Source: Bacteroidota bacterium
GTDB taxonomy: Bacteria > Bacteroidota > Ignavibacteria > UBA10030 > UBA8401
Assembly (NCBI GenBank): GCA_013361065.1
Contig: JABWAK010000017.1
Coordinates: 1 to 36,613, forward strand
Direction of reading: 5' to 3'
Length of the DNA: 36,613 nt
Below the pieces are notes generated by a model. That model was not told the origin of the DNA. It searched no databases and saw only the letters and a list, made by a program, of their open reading frames with translations. Below, in pieces: positions 28,289-36,613 of the stretch (position 1 is its first letter; each line of letters opens with the position of its first letter). A program made the position numbers and the translations under genes.

Positions 28289-28927
28289 GTGTCCGATTTA
28301 GAGATCAAGAACAGGATCCTTGAAGCAGCGCGGGAGAACTTCTTCGCGAATGGATTCAGCAAAGTGACCATGGAAGAGTTCGCCCAGAGCATGGGGATGA
28401 GCAAGAAGACCATCTATAAGTTCTTCGAAAGCAAGGATGAGATCGTCAAAGCGATCACCCGCGAGAAGCTGAACAAGGTCCACGAGACCTGCGAATGCAT
28501 CCGCGTCGACAATACCAAGGAATTCATCGACCGGATCAAAGCGACCACCACCTACATCACCGGTGAGATGCAGCAGATGAAACCGCAGTTCTATCTGGAT
28601 GTGCAGCGGACCATGCCGGACCTCTGGAAGGAAGTGGAGAGCTTCCGCCACGAGAAGGTGATGAGCGACTTCGGGATGATGGTGAAGCAGGGTGTGGAGC
28701 TCGGCATCTTCCGTTCCGATGTGAATGCCGATGTCTTCGTGCTGATGTACGCCACCGCCATGCAGAGCGTCATCAATCCGGAGGTGCTCTCTCACCTCCC
28801 CATCAATATCAGTCAGGCCTACACCGCCGCGGTGAACGTCTTCTTCGAAGGGATGCTGACCACCGAAGGCCGCGAAAAGTACAAGAACACACTCCAAGAA
28901 CCAGAGCACAATAAAGGTATCCTATGA
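28289..28927 (+). CDS. TetR-family repressor of an efflux operon
   Basis: I choose the GTG at 28289, seven bases after AGGAG. The ATG at 28226 would put the second operator inside the gene. The 212-residue protein begins with a TetR HTH (about residues 5-52, NRILEAARENFFANGFSKVT, then MEEFAQSMGMSKKTIYKFFE) and continues with a helical ligand-binding domain. Its stop overlaps the TolC-like start as ATGA. It likely represses the tetR-tolC-mfp-rnd operon until an inducer binds. The two 28-bp palindromes upstream are the probable sites. Confidence 0.9.
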   Translation: MSDLEIKNRILEAARENFFANGFSKVTMEEFAQSMGMSKKTIYKFFESKDEIVKAITREKLNKVHETCECIRVDNTKEFIDRIKATTTYITGEMQQMKPQFYLDVQRTMPDLWKEVESFRHEKVMSDFGMMVKQGVELGIFRSDVNADVFVLMYATAMQSVINPEVLSHLPINISQAYTAAVNVFFEGMLTTEGREKYKNTLQEPEHNKGIL

Positions 28928-30267
28928 AAACGATGATCATCACCCTGCTGCTGTCCGCATCGCTGCTGGCACAGCAGAAACTCACGCTCACCGTGGAACA
29001 GGCGGTCCAGACAGGACTCGAGAACAGCAAATCGCTCAAGGCATCCCAGTACAAAGTGGTGGCCGCAGAAGCGAAGAGCAGCGAGACCGATGCGCTCGGA
29101 CTTCCTTCCGTGAAACTGAACGCTGCATACACCAAACTGAGCACCGTCGACCCGTTCACTCTCAATTTCCCGGCGTTCGGTACGGTGCAGGCGGACAATA
29201 AGACCGTCCTGTTCAACACCGTGGCGGCACAGCTCGGCGACAACATCACCAACAACTATACACTCCGCGCCACCGTGCAGCAGCCGCTCTTCACCGGCAG
29301 CAAGATCTCCAGCGCCGGTGAGATCGCCGAATACTCGTACGAAGCGACCAAGCAGGATTTCAGCAAGGACCGTGCTGACCTGATCTATAATATCAAGAGC
29401 GCCTATTGGAACGTGCTCCGTGCGATGGAATTCCGGAACGTGGTGGATGAGAATGTCGCACAGATCAAGGCACACGCAGAGGATGCGGCGAACATGCTCA
29501 AGCAGGGACTCGTCACGACCAACGACGTGCTGAAGGTCCAGGTGCAGCTCTCCGATGCCCTCGTGCGCCAGATCGACGCCAGGAACAACGTGCTGCTGGC
29601 AACCTACGCGCTGAACAACACGCTCGGACTGCCGCTCTCCACCGAGATCGTCATCGCCTCCACCTTCCAGCCCGCTTCGCTCGCTCCGCAGGAGATCGAC
29701 GCCCTGGTGAAGAAAGCCGTGGAGAACCGTCCGGAGATCCTCGGCATGAATGCCCGCCTGAAAGCGAGCGAATCGAACCTCTCAATGGCGCGTTCCGGCT
29801 GGTATCCGCAGATCTATCTGGTGGGGAACTACAATTACCTGCGCCCCAACCAGCGTATCTTCCCGACCAAGGACGAGTTCAAAGGGACGTGGGATGTGAG
29901 CATCTCCATGACCTACGACCTGTGGAACTGGAACACCACCGGAAGCCAATCCACCCAGGCCGAAGCACAGTTGTCGCAGGCTGAACAGGGACTCTCCCAG
30001 TTGAAGGACGGCATCACCTTAGAAGTGACGCAGAGCTATCTGGCGGTGAATCAGGCTAAGGAACGGACCGCCGTTGCGAAACAAGGGGTGGAACAGGCGG
30101 AAGAGAACTACCGTGTGACCAATGAACGCTACAAGAAAGGGCTGAATGTCAACTCCGATCTGCTCGATTCCGAAGTGGCGCTGCTGACCGCCAAATTGAA
30201 CTATACCCAGTCCCTGGTGGACTATGAACTTGCCGTCGCGCGGCTCTCCAAAGCGATCGGTGAATAG
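28924..30267 (+). CDS. TolC-family outer membrane efflux protein
   Basis: The 447-residue protein has a signal peptide (MKTMIITLLLSASLLAQQ) and the twofold repeated helical-barrel layout of TolC-like proteins. The first repeat starts at LTLTVEQAVQTGLENSKSLK, with NYTLRATVQQPLFTGSKISS and a helix around residues 155-230. The second starts at KKAVENRPEILGMNARLKAS, with the NYRVTNERYKKGLNVNSDLL end helix. It forms the outer-membrane duct of a tripartite pump. It overlaps the TetR stop and lies before MFP and RND genes, so the three parts of one exporter are together. Confidence 0.93.
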   Translation: MKTMIITLLLSASLLAQQKLTLTVEQAVQTGLENSKSLKASQYKVVAAEAKSSETDALGLPSVKLNAAYTKLSTVDPFTLNFPAFGTVQADNKTVLFNTVAAQLGDNITNNYTLRATVQQPLFTGSKISSAGEIAEYSYEATKQDFSKDRADLIYNIKSAYWNVLRAMEFRNVVDENVAQIKAHAEDAANMLKQGLVTTNDVLKVQVQLSDALVRQIDARNNVLLATYALNNTLGLPLSTEIVIASTFQPASLAPQEIDALVKKAVENRPEILGMNARLKASESNLSMARSGWYPQIYLVGNYNYLRPNQRIFPTKDEFKGTWDVSISMTYDLWNWNTTGSQSTQAEAQLSQAEQGLSQLKDGITLEVTQSYLAVNQAKERTAVAKQGVEQAEENYRVTNERYKKGLNVNSDLLDSEVALLTAKLNYTQSLVDYELAVARLSKAIGE

Positions 30268-30304
30268 GACGAATTTCGACCAATAACCTGAAGGACCATC
30301 GACC

Positions 30305-31381
30305 ATGACCAAATACAGACTCATCTCCATCTCCATCATCATCCTGGGCGTCTCGCTCGGGCTTGTCATGAACAACACCGGCACCGACGGCGATGCGGCA
30401 CAATCCGCTGCCAAGAATGCCGGCATCGCCACCACCTATTCCGTCTCGGTGGTCACCGCCAGCAAGCAGTCCGTGGCGAGCGATTTCACCCTGACCGGCA
30501 CCATCGCCGCCAATAACGACGTCACCATCATCTCCGAGACCCAGGGCCGGGTAGTGAAAGTGCTGGCGCAGGTCGGCGAGTTCAAGCAAGCCGGTTCCGT
30601 GCTGGTGGAAGTGGATGCCGAACTGAAGGAAGTGAACTACAAGACCGCCTCCATGACCTATGAGAAGGCGAAGAAGGACCTCGTGCGGTTCGAGTCGCTC
30701 TTCAAGGAGAACTCCATCTCCGAATCACAGATCGAGCAGGCCCGCTGGAGCTTCCAGAACGCCGAGGCGCAGTATATCATCGCGAAGCGCCAGCTGAAGG
30801 ATACCAGGATCACCACCCCCATCTCCGGCATCATTACCGCACGGTACGTGGATGTCGGCTCCATGGTGATGGGCGCCCCCCAGTCCACCGTGATCGCGAA
30901 CGTGGTCGACATCTCCAAGCTGAAGGTGAAGATCAATGTCGCCGAGAAGGATGTCTTCAAGATGAAGGTGGGCGACAATGTGAAGGTCACCACGGACATC
31001 TATCCGGATGCGGTGTTCACCGGCAAGATCGCCACCATCTCCGTGAAAGGGGACGAGGCGCACACCTACCCGGTGGAAGTGCGGATCGAGAACAGCCAGA
31101 AGTACCCGCTCAAAGCCGGGATGTTCGGCCGCGTGCAGTTCACGCTCAAGAGCGGTACGGACCATATCATCGTCCCCCGCGAAGCGGTCGTCGGCAGCCT
31201 GAAGAACGCCAAGGTCTATGTGGTGAAGAACGGCACGGCGATGCTGCGCAGCATCAAGACCGGACGGGAGATCGGCACGAACGTGGAGATCGTCTCCGGC
31301 GTGAACGAAGGGGAATCCGTCATCGTGAACGGACAGAACAATCTGAAGGACAACGCCGCCGTCATCGTGCGGAACAAATAA
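30305..31381 (+). CDS. Periplasmic adaptor (membrane fusion protein) of RND pump
   Basis: The 358-residue protein starts with a membrane-anchor or signal segment (LISISIIILGVSLGLVMNN). It then has the MFP order: a barrel-lipoyl part with GRVVKVLAQVGEFKQAGSVL, a helical hairpin (NYKTASMTYEKAKKDLVRFE to ITTPISGIITARY), a beta-barrel with KINVAEKDVFKMKVGDNVKV, and a membrane-proximal domain ending in GESVIVNGQNNLKDNAAVIV. It connects the RND pump to the TolC-like duct. The gap of 37 bases to the TolC-like gene holds GAAGGA before the ATG. Confidence 0.93.
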   Translation: MTKYRLISISIIILGVSLGLVMNNTGTDGDAAQSAAKNAGIATTYSVSVVTASKQSVASDFTLTGTIAANNDVTIISETQGRVVKVLAQVGEFKQAGSVLVEVDAELKEVNYKTASMTYEKAKKDLVRFESLFKENSISESQIEQARWSFQNAEAQYIIAKRQLKDTRITTPISGIITARYVDVGSMVMGAPQSTVIANVVDISKLKVKINVAEKDVFKMKVGDNVKVTTDIYPDAVFTGKIATISVKGDEAHTYPVEVRIENSQKYPLKAGMFGRVQFTLKSGTDHIIVPREAVVGSLKNAKVYVVKNGTAMLRSIKTGREIGTNVEIVSGVNEGESVIVNGQNNLKDNAAVIVRNK

Positions 31382-31405
31382 CCGAGTGCAGTCAGGATAA
31401 CGACA

Positions 31406-34400
31406 ATGACCATTACCGAACTTTCCATCAAACGTCCCTCCCTCATCGTGGTGATCTTCTCGGTGCTGGGAGTGCTGGGAGCGTTCAGCTATTCGCTGCT
31501 GAACTATGAACTGCTCCCGAAATTCTCCCCGCCGGTGATCACCATCAGCACCATGTACCCCGGTGCTTCGCCGTACGAGGTGGAGAACAACGTCACCAAA
31601 CAGATCGAGGATGCCATCTCCGGCATCGACAAGATCGATGCCATCCGCTCCACCTCGTTCGAAGGATTCTCCCTGATCATCGTGGAGTTCAAACAGTCCG
31701 CCAAGACGGACCTGGTGCTCCAGGACGCTTCCCGCAAAGTGGGTGAGATCGTGGCGAAACTGCCGAGCGGCGCCAAGCAGCCGACCCTCTCCAAGATCGC
31801 TCTGGATGAGGTGCCGGTGCTCCGCATCGGCGTGACCAGCCAGATGGACTCCCGCGAGTTCTACCAGTTCATGAAGGACCGCATCCAGCCCCGCATCTCC
31901 AAAGTGGCGGGAGTGGCGCAGGTGGTGCTCAGCGGCGGCGAGGAACGCGAGATCCGGGTGAACCTGGATGCCGAACGGCTCCGTTCCTACGGTCTCTCCA
32001 TCATGCAGGTGACGCAGGGGATCAAGAATGCGAACCTGGACTTCCCGACCGGCAAGATCAAGGATGCGGACGGTCAGTTCATCATCCGTGTGGCCGGCAA
32101 ATTCTCCTCCATCGAGGACCTGCGCGACCTCGTCGTGGCCCGTTCCCGTCAGGGGGGCGACGTACGCCTCGGCGATGTGGCTGAAGTGCAGGACGGTGCG
32201 AAGGAATTCACCCAGATGAACCGGGTGAACGGCGTCACCTCGATCGGTATCAACCTGCTGAAACAGTCGGATGCCAATGCCGTGAATGTGAGTGCATTGG
32301 TCCGTGAAGAACTGAAGAAACTGCAGGAGGAGTTCAAGGAGCAGGGGATCGTGTTCGACATCGCTCAGGACAGCTCGCTCTTCACCATCGATGCGGCCAA
32401 CGCCGTGAAATTCGACCTCGTGCTGGCCATTGTGATGGTGGCGATCGTGATGCTGCTGTTCCTGCACAGCATCCGGAACTCGTTCATCGTACTCATCGCC
32501 ATCCCGACCTCCATCATCTCCACGTTCGTCTTTATGTATGCGATGGGATTCACGCTGAACCTGATGACGCTGCTCGGGCTCTCGCTCGTCATCGGTATCC
32601 TGGTGGACGACTCCATCGTGGTGTTGGAGAACATCTACCATCATCTGGAGAAGGGCGAGGAACAGCGCGCCGCAGCACTCCGCGGACGCAATGAGATCGG
32701 ATTCGCGGCGCTCTCCATCACGCTGGTGGACGTCGTCGTGTTCCTTCCGCTCTCGCTCGTGGGCGGTATCGTCGGCAACATCATGCGTGAGTTCGCTTTG
32801 GTCATCGTCGGCTCCACGCTGATGAGCCTCTTCGTCTCGTTCACCATCACACCGCTCCTCGCCTCCCGCTTCGCGAAGGTGGAACGGCTCACGGACAAGA
32901 CGCTGCTCGGAAAGTTCGCGCTCGGCTTCGAGAAGCAGTACCACCGCTTCCAGGAGCATTATCTGCGCCTGCTCCGCTGGTCCCTCGGCCATAAACGCTG
33001 GGTCGGCGTCATCGCCGTCACCCTCTTCTTCGGTTCGTTCGCCCTGCCGGCGCTCGGACTGATCGGCGTGGAGTTCTTCGCACAGACGGACCGCGGCGAG
33101 TTCAGCGTCACCGTCGAACTCCCCCCGGGAGCGAACGTGGAGCAGACCAACCAGACCTCGCTCACCATCGAGCGGATCCTCTCCACGATGCCGGAGATCA
33201 AGAAAGTGTTCACCACCGTCGGCGTCTCCGCGGACGGGTTCATCGGCACCAGCAGCAACAACGTGGTGCAGTTCAACGTGGCCCTGGTACCGAAGAATGA
33301 ACGTTCCATCTCCACCACACAGGTGGGGCTGAACATCAAGGAGAAGATCAAGGAGATCCCCGGCCTGAAGGTCTATGTCAGTCCGATCGGTATCTTCGGT
33401 GCTGCGGACCAGGCGCCGATCCAGATCGCCGTCACCGGTACCGACATGGCCAATGTGCTGGCCGGTGCGGATACGGTGAAGATGCTGCTGGAGCGGGTGA
33501 AGGGAACGGCCGACGTCCGTCTCTCCGCTGAAGCCGGAAAACCGGAGATGCAGGTGGATATCGACCGTGCGAAGATGGCGCAGTTCGGCCTCTCTGTCGC
33601 CGAGGTCGGAGCCACACTCCGTATCGCGCTGGCCGGTGATGATGATTCCAAGTACCGGGACGGGAACAACGAATACAGCATCCGTATCCATCTCGACGAG
33701 TTCGACCGCTCCTCCACGGAGGACCTGGGCAGCATCGCGTTCATCAACAACCGCGGCCAGCAGGTGGAGCTGAAGCAGTTCGCCACCATCTACCAGTCCG
33801 CCGGTCCCAGCCGTCTGCAGCGCCAGGACCGTATCAGCGTCGTCTATGTGAATTCGCAGGCGGTGGAGCGGCCGGCCGGTACCATCGTGCAGGATTTCCG
33901 GAAGGAACTCGCGAAGACGAGCCTCCCCTCCGGCACGAGCATCGTCTATCTCGGCAACGAGAAGAACCAGTCCGAGGGTTTCGGCAGCATGGGTCTGGCG
34001 ATGATCGCCGGCATCCTGTTCGTCTACCTGATCATGGTGGCGCTGTACGATTCGTACGTCTATCCCTTCGTGGTGCTCTTCTCGATCCCGATGGCGCTCA
34101 TCGGTGCGTTCGCCGCTCTCGCCATCACCGGCAAGGCACTCAGCATCTTCGCCATGCTCGGGTTCATCATGCTCATCGGTCTGGTGGCGAAGAACGCCAT
34201 CTTGCTGGTGGACCGGACGAACCAGACGCGGCTGGAGAACGGACTCTCCACCTATGAGGCGCTGCTGGAAGCCGGTCAGTCCCGTCTGCGTCCCATCCTG
34301 ATGACGACACTGACCATGATCATGGGTATGCTGCCGATCGCGCTCTCCAAGAGCGCCGGCGGTGAATGGAAGACCGGTCTTGCCTGGGTGCTGGTGGGCG

Positions 34401-34585
34401 GTCTGACAAGCTCCATGTTCCTCACCCTGCTGCTCGTACCGGTCGTTTATATGAAGGTGGATGAATGGAAGAACCGCATCCCGGCCTTCTTCAAGCGTCC
34501 TTCCGGCCTGCTGGCCCGCTTCCGCAGGAACGGCCATGCCGCCGTGAATGCCAACGGTCAGTTGGAAGAGATCGGTATCAAGTAG
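31406..34585 (+). CDS. RND-family efflux transporter (AcrB/MexB-like, HAE1 type)
   Basis: The 1059-residue protein has the RND build. TM1 is near residues 11-32, a large periplasmic part follows, then TM2-6 with the proton-relay pair D401-D402 in GILVDDSIVVLEN. A second periplasmic part comes next and then TM8-12 with SAGGEWKTGLAWVLVGGLTS near the end. The segment MYPGASPYEVENNVTKQIED at the start of the first pore domain is typical of the drug-exporting HAE1 branch. The K940-like and other relay residues were not checked. It exports hydrophobic or amphiphilic compounds with the MFP and TolC proteins upstream. A terminator follows the gene. Confidence 0.95.
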   Translation: MTITELSIKRPSLIVVIFSVLGVLGAFSYSLLNYELLPKFSPPVITISTMYPGASPYEVENNVTKQIEDAISGIDKIDAIRSTSFEGFSLIIVEFKQSAKTDLVLQDASRKVGEIVAKLPSGAKQPTLSKIALDEVPVLRIGVTSQMDSREFYQFMKDRIQPRISKVAGVAQVVLSGGEEREIRVNLDAERLRSYGLSIMQVTQGIKNANLDFPTGKIKDADGQFIIRVAGKFSSIEDLRDLVVARSRQGGDVRLGDVAEVQDGAKEFTQMNRVNGVTSIGINLLKQSDANAVNVSALVREELKKLQEEFKEQGIVFDIAQDSSLFTIDAANAVKFDLVLAIVMVAIVMLLFLHSIRNSFIVLIAIPTSIISTFVFMYAMGFTLNLMTLLGLSLVIGILVDDSIVVLENIYHHLEKGEEQRAAALRGRNEIGFAALSITLVDVVVFLPLSLVGGIVGNIMREFALVIVGSTLMSLFVSFTITPLLASRFAKVERLTDKTLLGKFALGFEKQYHRFQEHYLRLLRWSLGHKRWVGVIAVTLFFGSFALPALGLIGVEFFAQTDRGEFSVTVELPPGANVEQTNQTSLTIERILSTMPEIKKVFTTVGVSADGFIGTSSNNVVQFNVALVPKNERSISTTQVGLNIKEKIKEIPGLKVYVSPIGIFGAADQAPIQIAVTGTDMANVLAGADTVKMLLERVKGTADVRLSAEAGKPEMQVDIDRAKMAQFGLSVAEVGATLRIALAGDDDSKYRDGNNEYSIRIHLDEFDRSSTEDLGSIAFINNRGQQVELKQFATIYQSAGPSRLQRQDRISVVYVNSQAVERPAGTIVQDFRKELAKTSLPSGTSIVYLGNEKNQSEGFGSMGLAMIAGILFVYLIMVALYDSYVYPFVVLFSIPMALIGAFAALAITGKALSIFAMLGFIMLIGLVAKNAILLVDRTNQTRLENGLSTYEALLEAGQSRLRPILMTTLTMIMGMLPIALSKSAGGEWKTGLAWVLVGGLTSSMFLTLLLVPVVYMKVDEWKNRIPAFFKRPSGLLARFRRNGHAAVNANGQLEEIGIK

Positions 34586-34614
34586 CATCAGGCGCATCAG
34601 ACCAAGTACAAACA

Positions 34615-34643
34615 AAAACCCCCGGAAGTTCCGGGGGTTTTTG
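34615..34643. terminator. Bidirectional terminator between efflux operon and Spy-like gene
   Basis: AAAAACCCCCGGAA and TTCCGGGGGTTTTT form a long GC stem with a T-run in each direction. It ends the efflux operon and the convergent 145-residue gene. Confidence 0.9.
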
Positions 34644-34668
34644 TGTTTTGGGACTGAACGAAGGTTTG

Positions 34669-35106
34669 TTAATGGTTGTTCCTGAACTGTGCCATCCGTT
34701 CGCGGAGGGTGTTCCGTTGTTCCGGTGTGAGGGAGTTGTGGAACGCGATGTACTGCGTGACCGCATACGTGCGGAGCTCCTTCAACTGTGCTTCCCGCGC
34801 TTCGAACATACTGTTCACTTCCTCTTCGGTGAGCGTTCCTTTCTCCGTCAGGGAGAAGAGATCGTCCATCACGCCGCTCTGCAGCAATTTCATCTCCTTC
34901 CGCTTCGACAGCAGATTCCCTTTCACCTCCTGCAGTGTTGTTTGCTGTTCTGCCGACAGCTTCAGTTCCTTCGTCACTTTTTCGGCCATCCATTCCGCCC
35001 GGCGTTCGGCATGTTTCATCCGTTCCTCTTCGGAATCCGGCCGGCAGCCGTACATTGCGGCGCCGGTGACCAGCAGCACCGCCCCCATGGCGATGAATCG
35101 TTTCAT
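34669..35106 (-). CDS. Spy/CpxP-like periplasmic protein (probable lipoprotein)
   Basis: I use the ATG at 35106, with CAGGAGG before it; the open frame upstream is not needed. The 145-residue product has a signal segment (MKRFIAMGAVLLVTGAAMYG) followed by Cys21, a possible lipobox, and then a fully helical, charged protein. LKLSAEQQTTLQEVK and LTPEQRNTLRERMAQFR have the LTxxQ pattern of the Spy/CpxP family, periplasmic chaperones or envelope-stress sensors. A link with the efflux operon is plausible but not shown. It is convergent with that operon. Confidence 0.82.
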   Translation of the reverse strand: MKRFIAMGAVLLVTGAAMYGCRPDSEEERMKHAERRAEWMAEKVTKELKLSAEQQTTLQEVKGNLLSKRKEMKLLQSGVMDDLFSLTEKGTLTEEEVNSMFEAREAQLKELRTYAVTQYIAFHNSLTPEQRNTLRERMAQFRNNH

Positions 35107-35287
35107 AGAACCTCCTGAATATGATTGATGTGTGTTCTGATGGGGTACCAGATGGACGGTCCAGCGGCAGGAATATTGTGTGCGGAAGAAACCGGAGCGG
35201 ATGGTCCGCTGTGCCGATTTCTTCGATTGTTCTTGGTGGGAATAAGAGGTAAATTTTTCGCGTATCAACCACCGACGAGAGACCATT

Positions 35288-36613
35288 ATGCAATCCCCCC
35301 TGAAGATCCATCCCGTTCCGACCATCACATCGCTCCAGGAACTGCTCATCCGCTCCTCCAACGTGTATCCCGACAAACTCGCCATGGAGGATCTGAACGA
35401 CACACCGGTCCCGCGTCTCACCTACAGCTCCCTGTTGATGCATGTGATGAAGTTCGGCATGGCGCTCCGTGCGCTGGGGCTCAAGGAACGGACCCACATC
35501 GCGATCATCGGTGAGAACCGTACGCAGTGGGCGATCAGTTATCTGACGCTTGCGGCCTTCAATTATGTCGCCGTGCCGGTCGACCGGAACCTGCATGAGA
35601 ACGAAGTGCTCAACGTGATCCACGAATCGGATGCGGAAGCGGTGATCTTCAGTCAGCAGTACGCTTCCATCTTCTCCGAATCGCATTCCTCCCTGCGCAA
35701 TGTGAAGCAGTACATCTGTATGGACCCGTACACTGCCGAAGGACCGTTCCACGCCATGACGGACCTTCTGCGGACCAGTCCCGGCTGTTCGGTGGAGGAT
35801 CTGCCGAAGATCGATCCGAAGGCGATGAGCGTCATCCTCTTCACCTCCGGCACGCTCGGCCGCTCCAAAGGGGTGATGCTCTCCCAGCACAACCTCGCCA
35901 CCAATCTGATGGCGATGCTGAGTGTCTTCATGATGTATCCGGAGGACCGCTTCCTCTCCGTCCTCCCCATCCATCACACCTATGAATGCACCTGCGGACT
36001 GCTGCTGCCGCTCTATGCCGGGTCCTCCGTCCACTTCGCCCGGTCGCTCAAGACCGTCACGGACGATCTGCAGCGGGTGAAGGCGACCATCCTGCTTGGC
36101 GTTCCGCTGCTGTACGACAAGATGTTCAAGCGGATCCATAAGGGCATCCAGGAGAAGAAGGCTGTGGCGCGGATGCTGCCGCACCTGGTCACCGCCACCA
36201 ATCTGATGCAGTCAGTCGGTTGGAAGAGCGCGAAGAAAGCGATCTTCAAGGAATTGCACCATAAATTCGGCGGTTCCATCCGATATTTTCTGGCGGGCGG
36301 CGCCGCTCCGGACCCGATGGTGGCCAAGGGACTCCGCGACCTGGGGTTCAACTTCGTCCAGGGATACGGTCTTACCGAGACCTCCCCCATCCTCGCGCTG
36401 AATTCCCCTACCAAGTTCAAGGATGATGCGGCAGGACTGACCCTGCCGGGGGTGGAACTCCGCATCGCCGACGAGCAGGGCCGCACGGTGGCCGACGGCG
36501 AGACCGGCGAACTGCTGGCCCGCGGCCCCAATATCATGGCCGGCTACCTGAACGACGAAGCAGGCACCGCCGAGGCGCTGGCCGGAGGCTGGCTGCACAC
36601 CGGCGACATCGGC
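35288..36613 (+). CDS. AMP-forming acyl-CoA synthetase (long chain), 3' end outside window
   Basis: The frame starts at the ATG at 35288 and is still open at the window edge (442 codons). It has the adenylate-forming motifs in order: the P-loop ILFTSGTLGRSKGVMLSQ (about residues 183-200), a FLAGGAAP stretch, YGLTETSP (about 360-367) and LHTGDIG at the visible end. These enzymes activate fatty acids to acyl-CoA through an acyl-AMP. The helical insert with KMFKRIHKGIQEKKAVARML (about 279-298) is usual for long-chain synthetases. The C-terminal lid is missing from the window. It is divergent from the Spy-like gene. Confidence 0.93.
   Translation, partial: MQSPLKIHPVPTITSLQELLIRSSNVYPDKLAMEDLNDTPVPRLTYSSLLMHVMKFGMALRALGLKERTHIAIIGENRTQWAISYLTLAAFNYVAVPVDRNLHENEVLNVIHESDAEAVIFSQQYASIFSESHSSLRNVKQYICMDPYTAEGPFHAMTDLLRTSPGCSVEDLPKIDPKAMSVILFTSGTLGRSKGVMLSQHNLATNLMAMLSVFMMYPEDRFLSVLPIHHTYECTCGLLLPLYAGSSVHFARSLKTVTDDLQRVKATILLGVPLLYDKMFKRIHKGIQEKKAVARMLPHLVTATNLMQSVGWKSAKKAIFKELHHKFGGSIRYFLAGGAAPDPMVAKGLRDLGFNFVQGYGLTETSPILALNSPTKFKDDAAGLTLPGVELRIADEQGRTVADGETGELLARGPNIMAGYLNDEAGTAEALAGGWLHTGDIG

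Noticed and set aside
28298-29475. Minus-strand frames of about 200 codons across TetR and TolC
   Set aside because: His- and Asp-rich translations antisense to clear genes; no ribosome sites or domains.
30725-36184. Antisense open frame of more than 1800 codons on the minus strand
   Set aside because: It runs opposite to the MFP, RND, Spy-like and acyl-CoA synthetase genes and crosses a strong terminator. The translation is rich in His, Asp, Arg and Gly with no domain, as expected for the reverse frame of GC-rich genes with strong third-position bias.
1-36613. tRNA or rRNA genes
   Set aside because: I looked for cloverleaf arms with the TTCGA loop. The TTCGAA occurrences near 6530 and 27.7 kb lack acceptor and anticodon stems.

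Overview
The window is dominated by a Mu-like transposable prophage. It runs off the left edge (inside the tail tape measure gene) and ends somewhere between about 27.8 and 28.15 kb. A stretch of host chromosome follows on the right. The phage identification rests on a MuA-type DDE transposase (24039-25949, -), a MuB-type AAA ATPase (22265-23230, -), a Gam-like nuclease inhibitor, a GemA/gp16-like protein, a CII-like regulator, and Mu-type head genes (gp36, gp37, terminase, DUF935 portal, gpG, MuF, capsid). The host looks Gram-negative: it has a TetR-TolC-MFP-RND efflux operon and a Spy/CpxP-like periplasmic protein. Strong AAGGAG ribosome sites and one sigma70-type promoter argue against a typical Bacteroidia. 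A member of the wider FCB/Ignavibacteria-like groups is a guess, not a demonstration.

Layout. (1) 1-8128, minus strand: scaffold, major capsid, an exported protein, a lysis cassette, tail tube, a second tube-like protein fused to a LamG-type domain, a tail chaperone pair joined by a poly-T -1 frameshift site, and the tape measure. (2) 8129-8267: divergent late control region with an ACCGGT repeat. (3) 8268-13353, plus strand: gp36, gp37, small and large terminase, portal, a DUF6527-like protein and gpG. (4) 13390-14470: two very small minus-strand genes, one DUF1508-like, then a promoter-to-terminator unit that looks like a small RNA gene. (5) 14549-16534, minus strand: a MuF head protein with a C-terminal HExxH zincin-like domain, a translationally coupled small acidic protein and an HTH protein. 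(6) 16556-18124, plus strand: an AT-rich three-gene cassette with two membrane proteins. (7) 18109-25949, minus strand: early operon ending upstream at MuB and MuA. (8) 26061-27732: Ner-like protein, operators, XRE repressor with ImmA-type protease, and an exported protein. (9) 27733-27827: four TGTTCGAAAG sites, probably transposase sites of the end nearest the repressor. (10) 28144 onward: host efflux operon with two matching 28-bp TetR operators, a Spy-like gene and the start of an acyl-CoA synthetase gene.

How it fits together. The repressor/ImmA pair and the palindromes at 26278-26309 would hold lysogeny. Release would let leftward transcription make the Ner-like protein, MuA, MuB and accessory proteins for replicative transposition. 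Late genes then fire in two directions from about 8.2 kb. Compared with Mu, the head genes are split over opposite strands, the capsid protease is not seen, and no tail sheath is present, which suggests a siphovirus-like particle. The most interesting parts are the MuF-metallopeptidase with a possible immunity partner, the AT-rich cassette wedged beside it, the LamG tail protein, and the small RNA candidate.
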